Shown here: positions 1-8,456 of the stretch, piece after piece
How the letters are laid out: every line of letters begins with the position of its first letter
Numbering within the stretch: the first letter of the stretch is position 1
Assembly (NCBI RefSeq): GCF_006539165.1
Contig: NZ_BJMM01000006.1
Location: forward strand, 248,001 to 312,000
Length of the DNA stretch: 64,000 nt
Direction of reading: 5' to 3'
DNA from: Streptomyces cacaoi
GTDB taxonomy: Bacteria > Actinomycetota > Actinomycetes > Streptomycetales > Streptomycetaceae
Notes under the pieces: model-generated
The model's input: only the letters and a program-made list of their open reading frames with translations
Told to the model about the DNA's origin: nothing
Databases searched by the model: none
Position numbers and translations under genes: made by a program

Positions 1-104
1 ATGAACACATGGGCGCCCTCGGACGCCAGCCGTGCGGCGGTGGCCAGGCCGATCCCTGTGCTCCCGCCGGTGACGACGGCGGTCTTGTCTTCCCTCTGCC
101 TCAT
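1..104 (-). CDS. Short-chain dehydrogenase, N-terminal fragment cut by the window edge
   Basis: Only the first 34 or so residues are inside the window. They read MRQREDKTAVVTGG and then STGIGLATAARLASEG, which is the glycine-rich NAD(P)-binding motif (TGGxxGIG) that opens classical SDR oxidoreductases. The ATG is at 102-104 on the minus strand. The gene is divergent from the TetR gene at 197, and a double inverted-repeat operator lies between them, so it is probably that repressor's target. Substrate unknown. Confidence 0.8.
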   Translation of the reverse strand, partial: MRQREDKTAVVTGGSTGIGLATAARLASEGAHVF

Positions 105-125
105 TGCGTGAACTCCCGAAACTTG

Positions 126-177
126 GATACCGATCGGTGCAGAATGGAACGGTAGCACTTCTGCACCGATCGGTATC
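126..177. promoter_or_regulatory. Double operator between divergent SDR and TetR genes
   Basis: An 18-base sequence, GATACCGATCGGTGCAGA (126-143), recurs as its exact reverse complement at 160-177. Each half also contains the 10-base palindrome ACCGATCGGT (129-138 and 165-174). The site lies in the 92-base gap between the SDR start (104) and the TetR start (197). That is the expected place for a TetR repressor controlling both its own gene and the SDR. The role is inferred from position and symmetry. Confidence 0.75.
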
Positions 178-196
178 GAGGTCGTAGGATGGGGGC

Positions 197-805
197 ATGG
201 AGAACACCCGGAAGGCGCCGATCGGCCGGCCGAGAGGCTTCGACGCCGACGAGGCCCTGGAGCGGGCGATGAGGGTCTTCTGGGAGCAGGGCTACGAAGG
301 CGCCAGCCTGACCGACCTGACCAGCGCCATGGGCATCACCCGCAAGAGCATGTACGCGGCCTTCGGCAACAAGGAGGAGCTGTTCCGCAAGGCCCTGGAG
401 CGCTACACCGAGGGCCCCGCCGCCTATGCGGCCCGCGCGTTGGAGAAGCCGAGCGCCCAGGAGGTGGCCACGGCGTTCCTCGCCGGCTCGGTCAACGCGA
501 CCACCCGTCCCGGTTGCCCCACCGGATGCCTGGGCGTACAGGGCTCACTGGCCTCCGGCGACTCCGGACGGCCGGCCCAGGACGCCCTGATCGCCTGGCG
601 TGACGACGGCCGTACCCGCCTCCTCCACCGCTTTCAGCAGGCCGCCGACGAGGGGGACCTGCCCCCGGACGCGGACCCGGAACTGCTCGCCCGCTACCTC
701 ATGACCGTGGCGAACGGCATCGCCGTCCAAGCTGTCGGCGGTGCCAGCCGCTCCGAACTCCAGCAGGTGGCCGACGCGGCGTTGCGGAGCTGGCCACTCG
801 TCTGA
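197..805 (+). CDS. TetR/AcrR family transcriptional regulator
   Basis: This 202-residue protein is a typical TetR repressor. The N-terminal helix-turn-helix lies at about residues 15-60 (GFDADEALERAMRVFWEQGY, then TDLTSAMGITRKSMYAAFGNK). The C-terminal ligand domain includes a GCPTGCLGVQGSLA stretch seen in a common actinobacterial TetR subgroup. The gene is divergent from the partial SDR at the left edge and faces the perfect double operator at 126-177, so it probably represses itself and that SDR. The inducer is unknown. Downstream there are about 300 bases with no recognisable gene. Confidence 0.9.
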   Translation: MENTRKAPIGRPRGFDADEALERAMRVFWEQGYEGASLTDLTSAMGITRKSMYAAFGNKEELFRKALERYTEGPAAYAARALEKPSAQEVATAFLAGSVNATTRPGCPTGCLGVQGSLASGDSGRPAQDALIAWRDDGRTRLLHRFQQAADEGDLPPDADPELLARYLMTVANGIAVQAVGGASRSELQQVADAALRSWPLV

Positions 806-1102
806 CAGCAGGCACGCACAGAAGGGGTCGTGACCTCGGCCGCGAGGACTCGTCCACGCGGCCACAACACCCCGTTGTTCACCAGCTGGTGATCCCGTGA
901 TCCCGCCACGGACGGCCACGCTCGTCAACGCCCGGTAGCACAGGCGCTGTCGGCCCTCGCGCCGCGTCCGTCGACGCACCACAACCCACCACAAGGTCAA
1001 TTGCCGGAAGGCAGTTGAGCTATCTGTTGTTCGATCAGGACCGGGCGTGCCTTCGTGGTCCGACACGACGTCGGCGTTCCCGCTTCGACCCGGGTGGGCA
1101 AC

Positions 1103-1681
1103 TCAAGCTGTCCGTGGAGCGCCGAAGCGCAGGCCGTCGTAGAGGACGGTGGTGATCTGCCGGGCTTCGTCCTGCCAGCCCTCGGTGGCGTGCATGGCGC
1201 AGATGCCGCCCAGGGCGCGCAGCAGGGTGGGGCCGGTGACGTCGTCGCGGATGGTGCCGGCCTTGGCGCCCGCGTCGAGCAGCAGGGTCAGCGCGTTGGC
1301 CATCCGGGTGCGGGCGTTGTCGAAGAGCGGTGAGCTCGTCGCCATGATGCTCTCCAGGGCGACGGCCATCCCCTTGCCCACGGCTGCGTGGTCCACGAGC
1401 AGCAGCAGAAACCTCCGCAGGGCCTCGTGCGGGTCGTGTTGTTCCAGGAGCTGTGCGGGAGCGGTGCACAGTTCGTCGACTTCCTTGCGGTAGACCTCCT
1501 CGATGAGTGCTTCGCGGGTCTCGAAGTGGCGGTAGAGCGTTCCCACGGCCACTCCGGCCCTGCGGGCGATCGCCTCGACGTGCGTGTCGGTGTCGCCACC
1601 GAGGAACGCGTCCCGGGCCGCGGCCAGGAGCGCCTCGCGGTTGCGGCGCGCGTCGGCGCGCAGCGGACGTGATGAGGGCAA
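1103..1681 (-). CDS. TetR/AcrR family transcriptional regulator (TTG start)
   Basis: A 192-residue TetR protein opens with SRPLRADARRNREALLAAAR, then the recognition helix region AIARRAGVAVGTLYRHFETRE, and has an all-alpha ligand domain. I chose the TTG at 1679-1681 because a clean AGGGAGG ribosome site lies five bases upstream (minus strand, 1687-1693) and the homology begins there. Upstream in-frame starts run through the operator. It belongs to the same subgroup as the regulators at 3248 and 25609 (all share RADAxRN followed by a leucine-rich helix). It is divergent from the interrupted SDR at 1761, its likely target. Confidence 0.85.
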   Translation of the reverse strand: MPSSRPLRADARRNREALLAAARDAFLGGDTDTHVEAIARRAGVAVGTLYRHFETREALIEEVYRKEVDELCTAPAQLLEQHDPHEALRRFLLLLVDHAAVGKGMAVALESIMATSSPLFDNARTRMANALTLLLDAGAKAGTIRDDVTGPTLLRALGGICAMHATEGWQDEARQITTVLYDGLRFGAPRTA

Positions 1682-1702
1682 CAGAACCTCCCTAAGGTGA
1701 GT

Positions 1703-1735
1703 CCGACTCCGGATATGTATTGTTTCCGGAGTCGG
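1703..1735. promoter_or_regulatory. Operator between TetR and SDR genes
   Basis: CCGACTCCGGA (1703-1713) and its exact reverse complement TCCGGAGTCGG (1725-1735) are separated by 11 bases. Symmetry continues imperfectly outward to about 20 bases per arm (1694-1744). The site sits in the 79-base gap between divergent TetR (1681) and SDR (1761) starts, which fits repressor binding to both promoters. The role is inferred. Confidence 0.7.
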
Positions 1736-1760
1736 GTTCATCTTACGGAGGAGGGCACTC

Positions 1761-2534
1761 ATGACGGAGACAGGGGAAGGTCTGGACGGGCTGCGTGTGC
1801 TGGTCACCGGCGGCAGTCGCGGCCTGGGCGAAGCGACCGCCCGCCGCTTCGCCGCCGCGGGGGCGACCGTGCTGACCGCCTCTCGGAGCAGGCCGAGAGA
1901 GGATCTGCCGGTCACGTTCATCCAGGCGGACCTCTCCACCGAGCAGGGAGTGGCGGAGCTGGGTCGGCAGGTCGTCGACCGCGTGGGCGGGGTGGACGTA
2001 CTCGTGAACAACGCGGGCGCGGCGAGCGCCCCGGCGCCGACCCTGAGCCGGTCGGAGGAGTCCTGGCGTGCGGACCTGGAGATGAACCTCCTCAGCGCCG
2101 TGCGCTTGGACCGGGCTCTGGTGCCGGGGATGGTCGAGCGGGGGTCCGGTGTCGTCGTGCACGTCTCCTCGATCGCGAGCCGCCTTCCGCAGCGTAGGGA
2201 CGCGTCCTACGCCGCCGCCAAGGCGGCGCTCAACGCCTACAGCCGCGAACTGGCCACCGAGGTGGGCGAGTAAGGGGTGCGCGTCGTCTGCGTCCTGCCG
2301 GGCTTCGTCGTCACCGAGGGCGCCACCGCCCACCTACAGCACCTCGCCGACCAGCAGGGCGTCAGCACCGACGAGGTGGCGCAGCAGATCGCGGACCATC
2401 TGAAGGTGCCGATGGGGCACCCAGGAGATCCCGAGGACGTCGCCGAGATGATCGCGTTCCTCGCCTCGGGGCGTGCGAAGTGGCTCACGGGAGCGCAGTT
2501 CCGCGTCGACGGCGGCATCATCCCGGCGGTCTGA
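1761..2534 (+). pseudogene. SDR oxidoreductase interrupted by an in-frame TAA codon
   Basis: The frame encodes a full-length classical SDR of 257 residues if codon 171 is read through. The cofactor motif LVTGGSRGLG is at residues 14-23, NNAG at 83-86, the catalytic serine region at 136-137, and Tyr150/Lys154 in the YAAAK motif. Codon 171 is TAA (2271-2273). The same frame then continues without shift into VRVVCVLPGF and the C-terminal cofactor and oligomer segments, ending LTGAQFRVDGG. A glutamine is common at this point, so CAA to TAA, one transition, explains the break. The ribosome site GGAGGAG precedes the ATG. A 170-residue product would keep the active site but lose the C-terminal part. 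Sequencing error or readthrough are alternatives. Confidence 0.8.
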
Positions 2535-2537
2535 GCC

Positions 2538-2936
2538 GTGGCAGACACGAAGAAGGCGGACACCACCGTGAACATCACCCTGAGCTCCGTGATCATCGAT
2601 GCTGCCGACCCGGAGTCGGAGGGTGCCTTCTGGCAGCGGCTGCTCGGCGGCTCGATCACCCGGACACCGACCCATCACTTCATCCAGGCCCCCGGCTTTC
2701 CGGTACTCGTGATCCAGGCGGCCCCCGGGCATGCCGCCCCGCACTGGCCGGACGGAACCTCGCAACAGCTGCACCTCGACTTCGCCGTCGACGATCTCGC
2801 GACCGCCGACCGGACGGCGGTCGAGGCCGGTGCCAGTCGGCTGCGGCCCACCGACGCCGTCCCTCCGGATTCCCGGAAGGGCAGCCGGGTCTACGCCAGT
2901 CCGGCCGGCCACCCCTTCTGCCTGCGTACGGTCTGA
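2538..2936 (+). CDS. VOC (glyoxalase/bleomycin resistance) superfamily protein
   Basis: This 132-residue protein has one vicinal-oxygen-chelate half-barrel pair: VIIDAADPESEGAFWQRLLG near residue 20, then LDFAVDDLATADRTAVEAG, and a C-terminal FCLRTV strand. It resembles the glyoxalase-like subgroup common beside actinobacterial SDR genes. The GTG start at 2538 is three bases after the SDR stop, so it is co-transcribed with the interrupted SDR. A GTG at 2569 is an alternative start closer to the conserved fold. Metal ligands and substrate cannot be assigned by eye. Confidence 0.75.
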   Translation: MADTKKADTTVNITLSSVIIDAADPESEGAFWQRLLGGSITRTPTHHFIQAPGFPVLVIQAAPGHAAPHWPDGTSQQLHLDFAVDDLATADRTAVEAGASRLRPTDAVPPDSRKGSRVYASPAGHPFCLRTV

Positions 2937-3247
2937 CGGCGGGGGAGACCGTGGCTGTCAACAGTGAGACAGCGTCGTGTGGGCGGCGCGTGGGAGCGTG
3001 CAACACCACTGCGGACGGCTGATCTTCATGGAGATCAACGAGGAGCGGACGCCCCTGACGCGTCCCAGCGGACTGGCGTGGGACGTGCCGATCCGGGTTG
3101 CCCGGCCGGCGACGGGTGTACGAGGTGTGGCAGTCGGCGCCCAGGCCGGCCGCACCCATGACATCCCGCCGCCTGTCACGATCACATCCCGGCCCTTCAC
3201 GCGCTGTCGCGGTGGACGCTCTTGGGAGCTCCGGCGCGTTGCCGGTG
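2937..3247. other. Gene-free stretch
   Basis: About 310 bases lie between the VOC gene and the convergent TetR gene. I see no open frame with homology or codon bias of a real gene and no strong hairpin. Confidence 0.4.
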
Positions 3248-3841
3248 TCAGTCGGTTCGTAGACCGTCGAGTAGAACGGTCAGCGCCAAGTGGTGACCAT
3301 GTGCGGGGTCAGGCTCAAGTCCGAGTACGCATCCCTGTGTCGCTGGGGCGCCGGTCAGCCGCAGCACTTCCTTCCAGGGCAGATCCCGGCGAAGACGTCC
3401 CTGGTCCTGAGCGCGTTCGATGACCTGCCGGGTGAGGTCGAGGAGCTCGTGGCGCTGCTGGGCGACAGCGGGCCCGCCGTGCTGGTCCAGGGAGCCGGAC
3501 AGTCCCGCGTTCTGAGCGGTGTACAGGGCCAGGTCGGTGAACAGCGACGAGAAGCCCTCCCAGGCGTCATCGCAGCCCAAAGCCTGGTGTGCGGTGCTGA
3601 TCAATTCCGTGAGGATGTCGCGCAGTACCGCCGCCATGAGCTGGTCGCGTTCGGGGTAGCGCCGGTAGACGGTGCCCACGCCGACGCCGGCCTCCCGGGC
3701 GATCTCGTGGTAGCTCACGTCCAGCCCGGTGGAGGCGACGGCACGACGCGCGGCCGCGAGAACCCGCGCGGCATTGCGCTGGGCGTCGGCACGCACGGGC
3801 ATCGCCGCCCCCTGGGGCGTCGCAGGCCGCTCCTTGTTCAT
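3248..3841 (-). CDS. TetR/AcrR family transcriptional regulator
   Basis: A 197-residue TetR repressor with helix-turn-helix EIAREAGVGVGTVYRRYPER at about residues 45-65 and a helical C-terminal domain. An internal ATG (MPVRADAQRN, 14 codons in) fits the length of its paralogues better and may be the true start. It belongs to the same RADAxRN subgroup as the regulators at 1103 and 25609. It is divergent from the two-SDR operon at 3947, with inverted repeats between them, so it is the likely local repressor. Confidence 0.88.
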   Translation of the reverse strand: MNKERPATPQGAAMPVRADAQRNAARVLAAARRAVASTGLDVSYHEIAREAGVGVGTVYRRYPERDQLMAAVLRDILTELISTAHQALGCDDAWEGFSSLFTDLALYTAQNAGLSGSLDQHGGPAVAQQRHELLDLTRQVIERAQDQGRLRRDLPWKEVLRLTGAPATQGCVLGLEPDPAHGHHLALTVLLDGLRTD

Positions 3842-3862
3842 CGCCCCACCCTATCCGTAAGT

Positions 3863-3919
3863 GGACAGCTTCTGTCCGTCTCCTCTACTCTCATGGAAAC
3901 GGACAAGGTCTGTCCGTTT
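3863..3919. promoter_or_regulatory. Two inverted-repeat operator sites for the TetR/SDR pair
   Basis: AAACGGACA (3897-3905) and TGTCCGTTT (3911-3919) form a perfect 9-base inverted repeat with a 5-base spacer. A second, shorter copy, GGACAG-CTT-CTGTCC, lies at 3863-3877. Both share the GGACA/TGTCC core and sit between the divergent TetR (3841) and SDR (3947) starts, which fits two repressor dimers covering both promoters. Confidence 0.72.
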
Positions 3920-3946
3920 GTTCGGCTCGTGCGAGAGGTGCGCAGC

Positions 3947-4792
3947 ATGGGGTCCCGCGTGTGGCTGATCACCGGCGCGTCCGGCGGGTTGGGCCAGGCT
4001 CTGGTCGGTGAGGTTCTCGGTTCAGGCGAGCGAGTAATCGCCGTCACGCGCGACGACGAGCCGCTGCATCCGCTGACCGCCGCCTTTCCCGGCCGTCTGC
4101 GCACCGTGAGCGTGGACATCACCGACGCCGATACGCTGCGTCCGGTACTGGATGACGCGATCACCGGGTTCGGCCGCCTCGACGTCGTCGTCAACAACGC
4201 CGGCTACGCGCTGGCGGGCCCCTTCGAGGAACTGGACGACACGGAGCTGCGCGCCCAGTTCGAAGTGAACTTCTTCGCCGCCGCCAGTGTCCTGCGCACC
4301 GCCCTGCCCCACCTGCGCGCGGCAGAAGCAGGCCGTGTATTGCAGATCAGCTCGCTGGCGGGTCAGATCGGTGCCCCGGGGATGAGCGCCTACACGGCCA
4401 GCAAGCACGCCCTCGAAGGTCTGAGCGTCTCACTGGCCGCCGAGCTCACCCCGCTGGGCATCCGGACGACGATCGTGGAGCCCGGAGCAGCCCGCACAGG
4501 CTTCCGCGCCAACTGGGCGAGCCGGCTGCCCGGCGACGCCGCCCTCCCCGACTACCTCCCCGTGCACGAAGCGCTGGCGCGCTCCGCCGACGCCGCGGCA
4601 AGGCAGGTCGGCGACCCCGCCCGTGTGGCCCAGGCCCTCGTCGTCCTCGCCGATATGCCCAGCCCCCCGCTGCGCCTTCCTCTCGGCAGCGACGCCCTCG
4701 CCGGCATCGGCAACGCCCGCAGCGACCAACTCGAAGAGCTACGCCGATTCGCGACGCTGAGCTCTTCCACCGACCACGCAGAGGCAATGTGA
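3947..4792 (+). CDS. SDR family NAD(P)-dependent oxidoreductase
   Basis: This 281-residue classical SDR has the cofactor motif WLITGASGGLGQ near the start, NNAGYALAG at about 84-92, the serine in LQISSLAGQ, and the catalytic YTASK. Its long C-terminal region is typical of the subgroup that works on bulky ketones or alcohols. I chose the ATG at 3947 because GAGAGGTG precedes it and the Rossmann motif follows at once; longer frames would overlap the operator. The next SDR starts one base after its stop, so the two form an operon probably repressed by the TetR at 3248. Substrate unknown. Confidence 0.88.
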   Translation: MGSRVWLITGASGGLGQALVGEVLGSGERVIAVTRDDEPLHPLTAAFPGRLRTVSVDITDADTLRPVLDDAITGFGRLDVVVNNAGYALAGPFEELDDTELRAQFEVNFFAAASVLRTALPHLRAAEAGRVLQISSLAGQIGAPGMSAYTASKHALEGLSVSLAAELTPLGIRTTIVEPGAARTGFRANWASRLPGDAALPDYLPVHEALARSADAAARQVGDPARVAQALVVLADMPSPPLRLPLGSDALAGIGNARSDQLEELRRFATLSSSTDHAEAM

Positions 4793-4793
4793 T

Positions 4794-5570
4794 ATGTCCG
4801 AGCATCGCACCACCAGCCGGTTCGCCGTCGTCACGGGCGGCAGCGAGGGCTTGGGTCTGGCCATCGCCGGTGCCCTCGCCCACGACGGGGCGGAGCTGAT
4901 TCTCGTCGCCCGCAACCCCGAGAAGCTCAAGACCGCCGCCGAGGAGCTCGGCCGGCAGGGCGCCGTCGTGCACACCGTCCCCGCGGATCTCTCCGCGCCC
5001 GTTGCCCCCGCCCGGATCGCCGCGCACGTCCGAAACCTGACCGACCGGGTCGACACCCTCGTCAACAACGTCGGCACCGCACATTTCGCCTCCCTTGCCG
5101 ACACCACGGTCGACGAGATGAACACCATGTGGCACCTCAACGTCCAGGTGCCGCTGCTGCTGAGCCAGCAACTCCTGCCCGCCCTCGTGAACGCTCGGGG
5201 AAGCATCATCAACATCAGCAGCTATTGGGCCCGCAAAATGGTCGCCGGCCGTCATTCGGCCGCCTACTCCGCCACCCGCGGAGCGCTCAACTCCATGACC
5301 CGGGCGCTGGCCAGTGAACTCGGCCCCCAAGGCGTCCGTGTCAATGCCATCGCTCCCGGTGCTGTCCGCACTCCCAAGTACGAACGCTCCTATCTCGCCC
5401 CCATGGCCGCAGAGGAACGCGCCGCACACGACGAGCAGATCGAGTACTCCTACCCCCTGGGGCGTCTGGGCACCGCCGATGACGTCGCCACCGCGGCCGC
5501 CTACCTGGCCTCGGCCCAGTGGACCACCGGCACCATCCTCGCCGTCGACGGCGGACTCACCGCCCGCTGA
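4794..5570 (+). CDS. SDR family oxidoreductase with Arg in place of the catalytic Lys
   Basis: A 258-residue SDR with cofactor motif VVTGGSEGLGLA (12-23), NNVG (91-94) and the serine pair at 142-143. The active-site motif reads Tyr158-Ser-Ala-Thr-Arg162. The lysine that normally lowers the tyrosine pKa and binds the ribose is Arg (codon CGC). The C-terminus is intact (GTILAVDGG). It is the second gene of the operon starting at 3947, with a 1-base gap. The substitution could weaken or abolish oxidoreductase activity, or the protein may serve another role. The rest of the fold shows no decay. Confidence 0.85.
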   Translation: MSEHRTTSRFAVVTGGSEGLGLAIAGALAHDGAELILVARNPEKLKTAAEELGRQGAVVHTVPADLSAPVAPARIAAHVRNLTDRVDTLVNNVGTAHFASLADTTVDEMNTMWHLNVQVPLLLSQQLLPALVNARGSIINISSYWARKMVAGRHSAAYSATRGALNSMTRALASELGPQGVRVNAIAPGAVRTPKYERSYLAPMAAEERAAHDEQIEYSYPLGRLGTADDVATAAAYLASAQWTTGTILAVDGGLTAR

Positions 5571-5797
5571 CTTCTGCAAGGTTCTTGAGGCAGCGTCAAT
5601 CTGTCGGAAATCCCGCTTGTTGAGCGGTCATGTGTCGCTGTGGGGCAGGCGATCTCCGACGGTGATCTGGAACGCGCTCAGTGGCACCTTCCCGCGCATG
5701 GCCCGCCACTTGTCGCATGCCAACCTGCTTCAGGCCGTGGCAAACGACAGCGCGCGGTGACGTCGGTTCTGCGCGAAGGTGTGCCGGGACACGTGCT

Positions 5798-6391
5798 TCA
5801 GTCGTGGCCCCGCACCGCGGCGAGGCACTGATCGTAGAGGTCCGCCAGGTCGATCCGTCCGTCATGTCCGGCCCAGAGTTCGGTTGCCGTGTCGATACAG
5901 GCGAAGACTGTCGCGACGATCGCCTTGGACTGTGTTTCGGGAACCGCGCCGCTGGGGCCGTTGCCCAGTCGCGCCCGGATGACGGGGACGAGTTCGGCCT
6001 GCCAGTGCAGTCGCTTCTCGATGTAGCGGGCGTGCAGCGAGGGTGTGTCGAAGATGAGGCGGGAGAGTTCCAGCGCACGTTCAGGGGGATGGTTGGCGGT
6101 CAGAATGACCTCGAACCCGGCGCGCAGGGCATCCCAGGCGGACATCTCGGCCGGTTGCTGCTCGACGGTGCGTTTCAGCAGCTCGCCCAGCGCCTCCTGG
6201 TCGCCGCAGACCAGGTCCTCCTTGGTTCCGAAGTAACGGAAGAGGGAGCGCTGCGAGATCCCCGCCTCCCGCGCGATCTGCGCGATCGTCGTCTGCTCGT
6301 AGCCCTGCTCGGCGAACAGGCGTACCGCCGTATCCAGGATCGCCTGGACGGCGACCTGCCGCGAACGCTCCCACAAGGTCGTCATGGACAT
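5798..6391 (-). CDS. TetR/AcrR family transcriptional regulator
   Basis: A 197-residue TetR protein with N-terminal HTH (DTAVRLFAEQGYEQTTIAQI followed by REAGISQRSLFRYFGTKED). The ligand domain carries LELSRLIFDTPSLHARY, as in TetR proteins of the subgroup whose C-terminal domain recurs in mycobacterial and streptomycete repressors. Two ATG codons (6391 and 6385) are possible starts, and neither has a strong ribosome site. It is divergent from the SDR at 6468. Confidence 0.85.
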   Translation of the reverse strand: MSMTTLWERSRQVAVQAILDTAVRLFAEQGYEQTTIAQIAREAGISQRSLFRYFGTKEDLVCGDQEALGELLKRTVEQQPAEMSAWDALRAGFEVILTANHPPERALELSRLIFDTPSLHARYIEKRLHWQAELVPVIRARLGNGPSGAVPETQSKAIVATVFACIDTATELWAGHDGRIDLADLYDQCLAAVRGHD

Positions 6392-6423
6392 CAGGATACG
6401 CCTCTGGACAGCGGCCGCCTACT

Positions 6424-6438
6424 TGGCATTAACTGCCA
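6424..6438. promoter_or_regulatory. Probable operator between TetR and SDR genes
   Basis: TGGCA-TTAAC-TGCCA (6424-6438) is a short perfect inverted repeat between the divergent TetR (6391) and SDR (6468) genes. It is shorter than the other operators here, so the call is tentative. Confidence 0.45.
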
Positions 6439-6467
6439 GGAAGTCAGCGACTGAAAGAAGGAGGCCC

Positions 6468-7271
6468 ATGCCTGCCGTCGACTACCACGCACAGACCACC
6501 CTCATCACCGGGGCCAGCGCGGGCCTCGGCGCCGAGTTCGCCCGCCAGCTCGCCGCCCGCGGCTCCGGCCTGGTGCTGGTCGCCCGCCGCGGAGAACGCC
6601 TGGAGAAGCTGGCCACCGAACTGCGCGCACAGCATCGGATCCAGGTGCACGTGGTGGAGATGGACCTGGCCACGGACCACCCCGGGCAGGCGCTGGCCGC
6701 GCGGGTGGCCCAGCTCGGTCTGCACGTCACGAGTCTGATCAACAACGCCGGGTTCGCCACCTTCGGCCCTTTCCACCAGGCGGATCCGGACCGGCTACGC
6801 CGGGAGATCGCGGTCGATGTGACCGCGGTCGCCGACATCAGCCGTGCCTTCATCGACCAACTGCGCACCGCGGGCCGCGGTGTACTGGTCAACGTGGCGA
6901 GCATGGCCGCCTACCAGCCCAACCCGCGCATGGCGGTCTACGGGGCGACCAAGGCGTTCGTGCTCAGCCTCACCGAGGCTCTGTGGGAGGAGTCACGCGG
7001 CACCGGTCTGCGGGTGCTGGCCCTGTCCCCCGGCGCGACCCGGACCGAGTTCTTCGACGTCGTGGGCACCCCACAGGCCGCCGGAGGGACCAGGCTCGCC
7101 TCGCCCGTCGACGTCGTCCGCACCGCGCTGGCCGCCCTGGACCGCAGGAACCCGCCACCCAGCGTCATCGCAGGCCGTACGAACCGGGTGATGGCCTCCC
7201 TCGCCCGACGCCTGGCCACCCGGCGCCAAGTCATCCGGACCATCGGCCGGCTGACCGCCAAGGAGGCATGA
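6468..7271 (+). CDS. SDR family NAD(P)-dependent oxidoreductase
   Basis: A 267-residue SDR with cofactor motif LITGASAGLGAEFA at about 12-25, NNAGFATFG, the serine in VNVASMAAY, and catalytic YGATK. The C-terminal segment, ending near VIRTIGRLTAKEA, is of the type annotated as DltE-like or ketoreductase SDRs. The ATG at 6468 is chosen because AAGAAGGAGG lies just upstream. It is the likely target of the TetR at 5798. Substrate unknown. Confidence 0.88.
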   Translation: MPAVDYHAQTTLITGASAGLGAEFARQLAARGSGLVLVARRGERLEKLATELRAQHRIQVHVVEMDLATDHPGQALAARVAQLGLHVTSLINNAGFATFGPFHQADPDRLRREIAVDVTAVADISRAFIDQLRTAGRGVLVNVASMAAYQPNPRMAVYGATKAFVLSLTEALWEESRGTGLRVLALSPGATRTEFFDVVGTPQAAGGTRLASPVDVVRTALAALDRRNPPPSVIAGRTNRVMASLARRLATRRQVIRTIGRLTAKEA

Positions 7272-7765
7272 CGATGGGCGGAAAGGCCGTAGTGACTCCC
7301 GAACTCGTTCCGGCCCTCTCCGCCCCTGTGGCGTTGTCGTTCCGAGGGCGACATGCGCCGGTCGGGCGGGTGGACAAGCCAGTGACGGGGCTTCCGGACC
7401 AGGTGCCTGTAAGGAGCGGGTGCGCGGGTACGGCGGCCCTGCCGACGAGCCGACAATTCTCAGACAGAACAGGCGATGAAGTCAGTCAGTGCGTCAGGAC
7501 CATCTGCCGCATCCTCATTGTCGGTAAGGGCGGCCAGATCAGTCCGCAACTCTTCCGGCTGGGCACGGAAGTGCGTCACACGCTGACCAGTCTCGCCGCC
7601 CAAGAGTCAGTGCCGCCCCCAACGTGCGAAGACGTCTTCGGCCGGGCGGGCGCGGCTCACCTACCTGCTGAGCGCCCACAGCGGGGGGGTATCCGGAAAG
7701 GTCGCACGAGACGTCGCCCGCGGCCCGGACACGGCTGGCAAGTCGGCCGTGGCTTCATCGCGGTC
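7272..7765. other. Gene-poor stretch with one doubtful small ORF
   Basis: No recognisable gene in 494 bases. On the minus strand, 7460-7603 encodes a possible 47-residue acidic peptide (TTG at 7601-7603, alternative GTG at 7577-7579; ends DALTDFIACSV). Its third-position GC is lower than that of the neighbours and no ribosome site is clear, so I do not call it a gene. Confidence 0.4.
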
Positions 7766-8248
7766 TTACCCGAGCGCGTCGGAGGACGTGGCCCAGTAGT
7801 TCGTCAGCATCTCACCGGGCCACGCGGGTTCGCGAACCGCTCCCCGCGGCCCCATCTCTGCGAAGTAGGGCGACAGGTCGTAGATCTTGGTGCCGACCAC
7901 TGCGTCCAGGTCGGTCACACGCAGGCTGAGCCCGTCGACCTTCAGCAGCCGTGGAAAGCTCTGCGCCAGCTGGTTGGGCCGGCGGTGATTGCGATGGGCG
8001 AACGTACCGGTGGCCGGCCACCGCGTATTCCCACGCGGGCTACGCGCGTGGTACTCGACGTCATCGGGGGATGCCTGGTCGAAGTGCCACACGACGACCA
8101 GATGGGAGAACTCTTCCAGCCCCTGCACGGCATCGAGAGGAAAGCCTGTGTCCAGCTGGATCACCGAGTCGACGCCTCCCCAATAGTCGTCGACGACGTC
8201 GGCACGCCCCACGACGACTTCGCCGATCGGTTCGATCTCCAAAGCCAT
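7766..8248 (-). CDS. trmO: TrmO/TsaA family tRNA methyltransferase
   Basis: This 160-residue protein matches the TsaA/TrmO (YaeB) fold. It begins MALEIEPIGEVVVGR. The family signatures LEEFSHLVVVWHFD, ARSPRGN and the RPNxLxxS-RLLKVDGLxLRV block follow, and the C-terminus is DLSPYF. In E. coli TrmO N6-methylates threonylcarbamoyladenosine at tRNA position 37 using S-adenosylmethionine; this protein has only the catalytic domain. The start at 8248 is preferred because upstream in-frame codons lie outside the domain. It is monocistronic and not obviously linked to its neighbours. Confidence 0.82.
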   Translation of the reverse strand: MALEIEPIGEVVVGRADVVDDYWGGVDSVIQLDTGFPLDAVQGLEEFSHLVVVWHFDQASPDDVEYHARSPRGNTRWPATGTFAHRNHRRPNQLAQSFPRLLKVDGLSLRVTDLDAVVGTKIYDLSPYFAEMGPRGAVREPAWPGEMLTNYWATSSDALG

Positions 8249-8456
8249 GGTCCCAGCCCTTCGATACGGCCTCAACGCAACGTCTGCTCAAGCTACTTGC
8301 GCCAGGTACGAGACCGCACGGGCATCGAGCTCACTTGCAGCGGGGATGCCGCGCTTGCGGGGAGGGGGCACGCTGCACGAGGTGGCAGGGCGCCTGGGCA
8401 TCCCCCACGGCACAGTGCACGGTGCGGTGCTCCGGTTCTGCGCAAGTTGTTTGCCG

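Noticed and set aside
2977..3423. Open frame overlapping the gap and the TetR gene
   Set aside because: No homology-like segments, and it runs antisense into a well-supported TetR gene.
3290..3946. Extended N-terminus for the SDR at 3947
   Set aside because: The longer frame is antisense to the TetR gene and crosses the operator. The Rossmann motif and ribosome site place the start at 3947.
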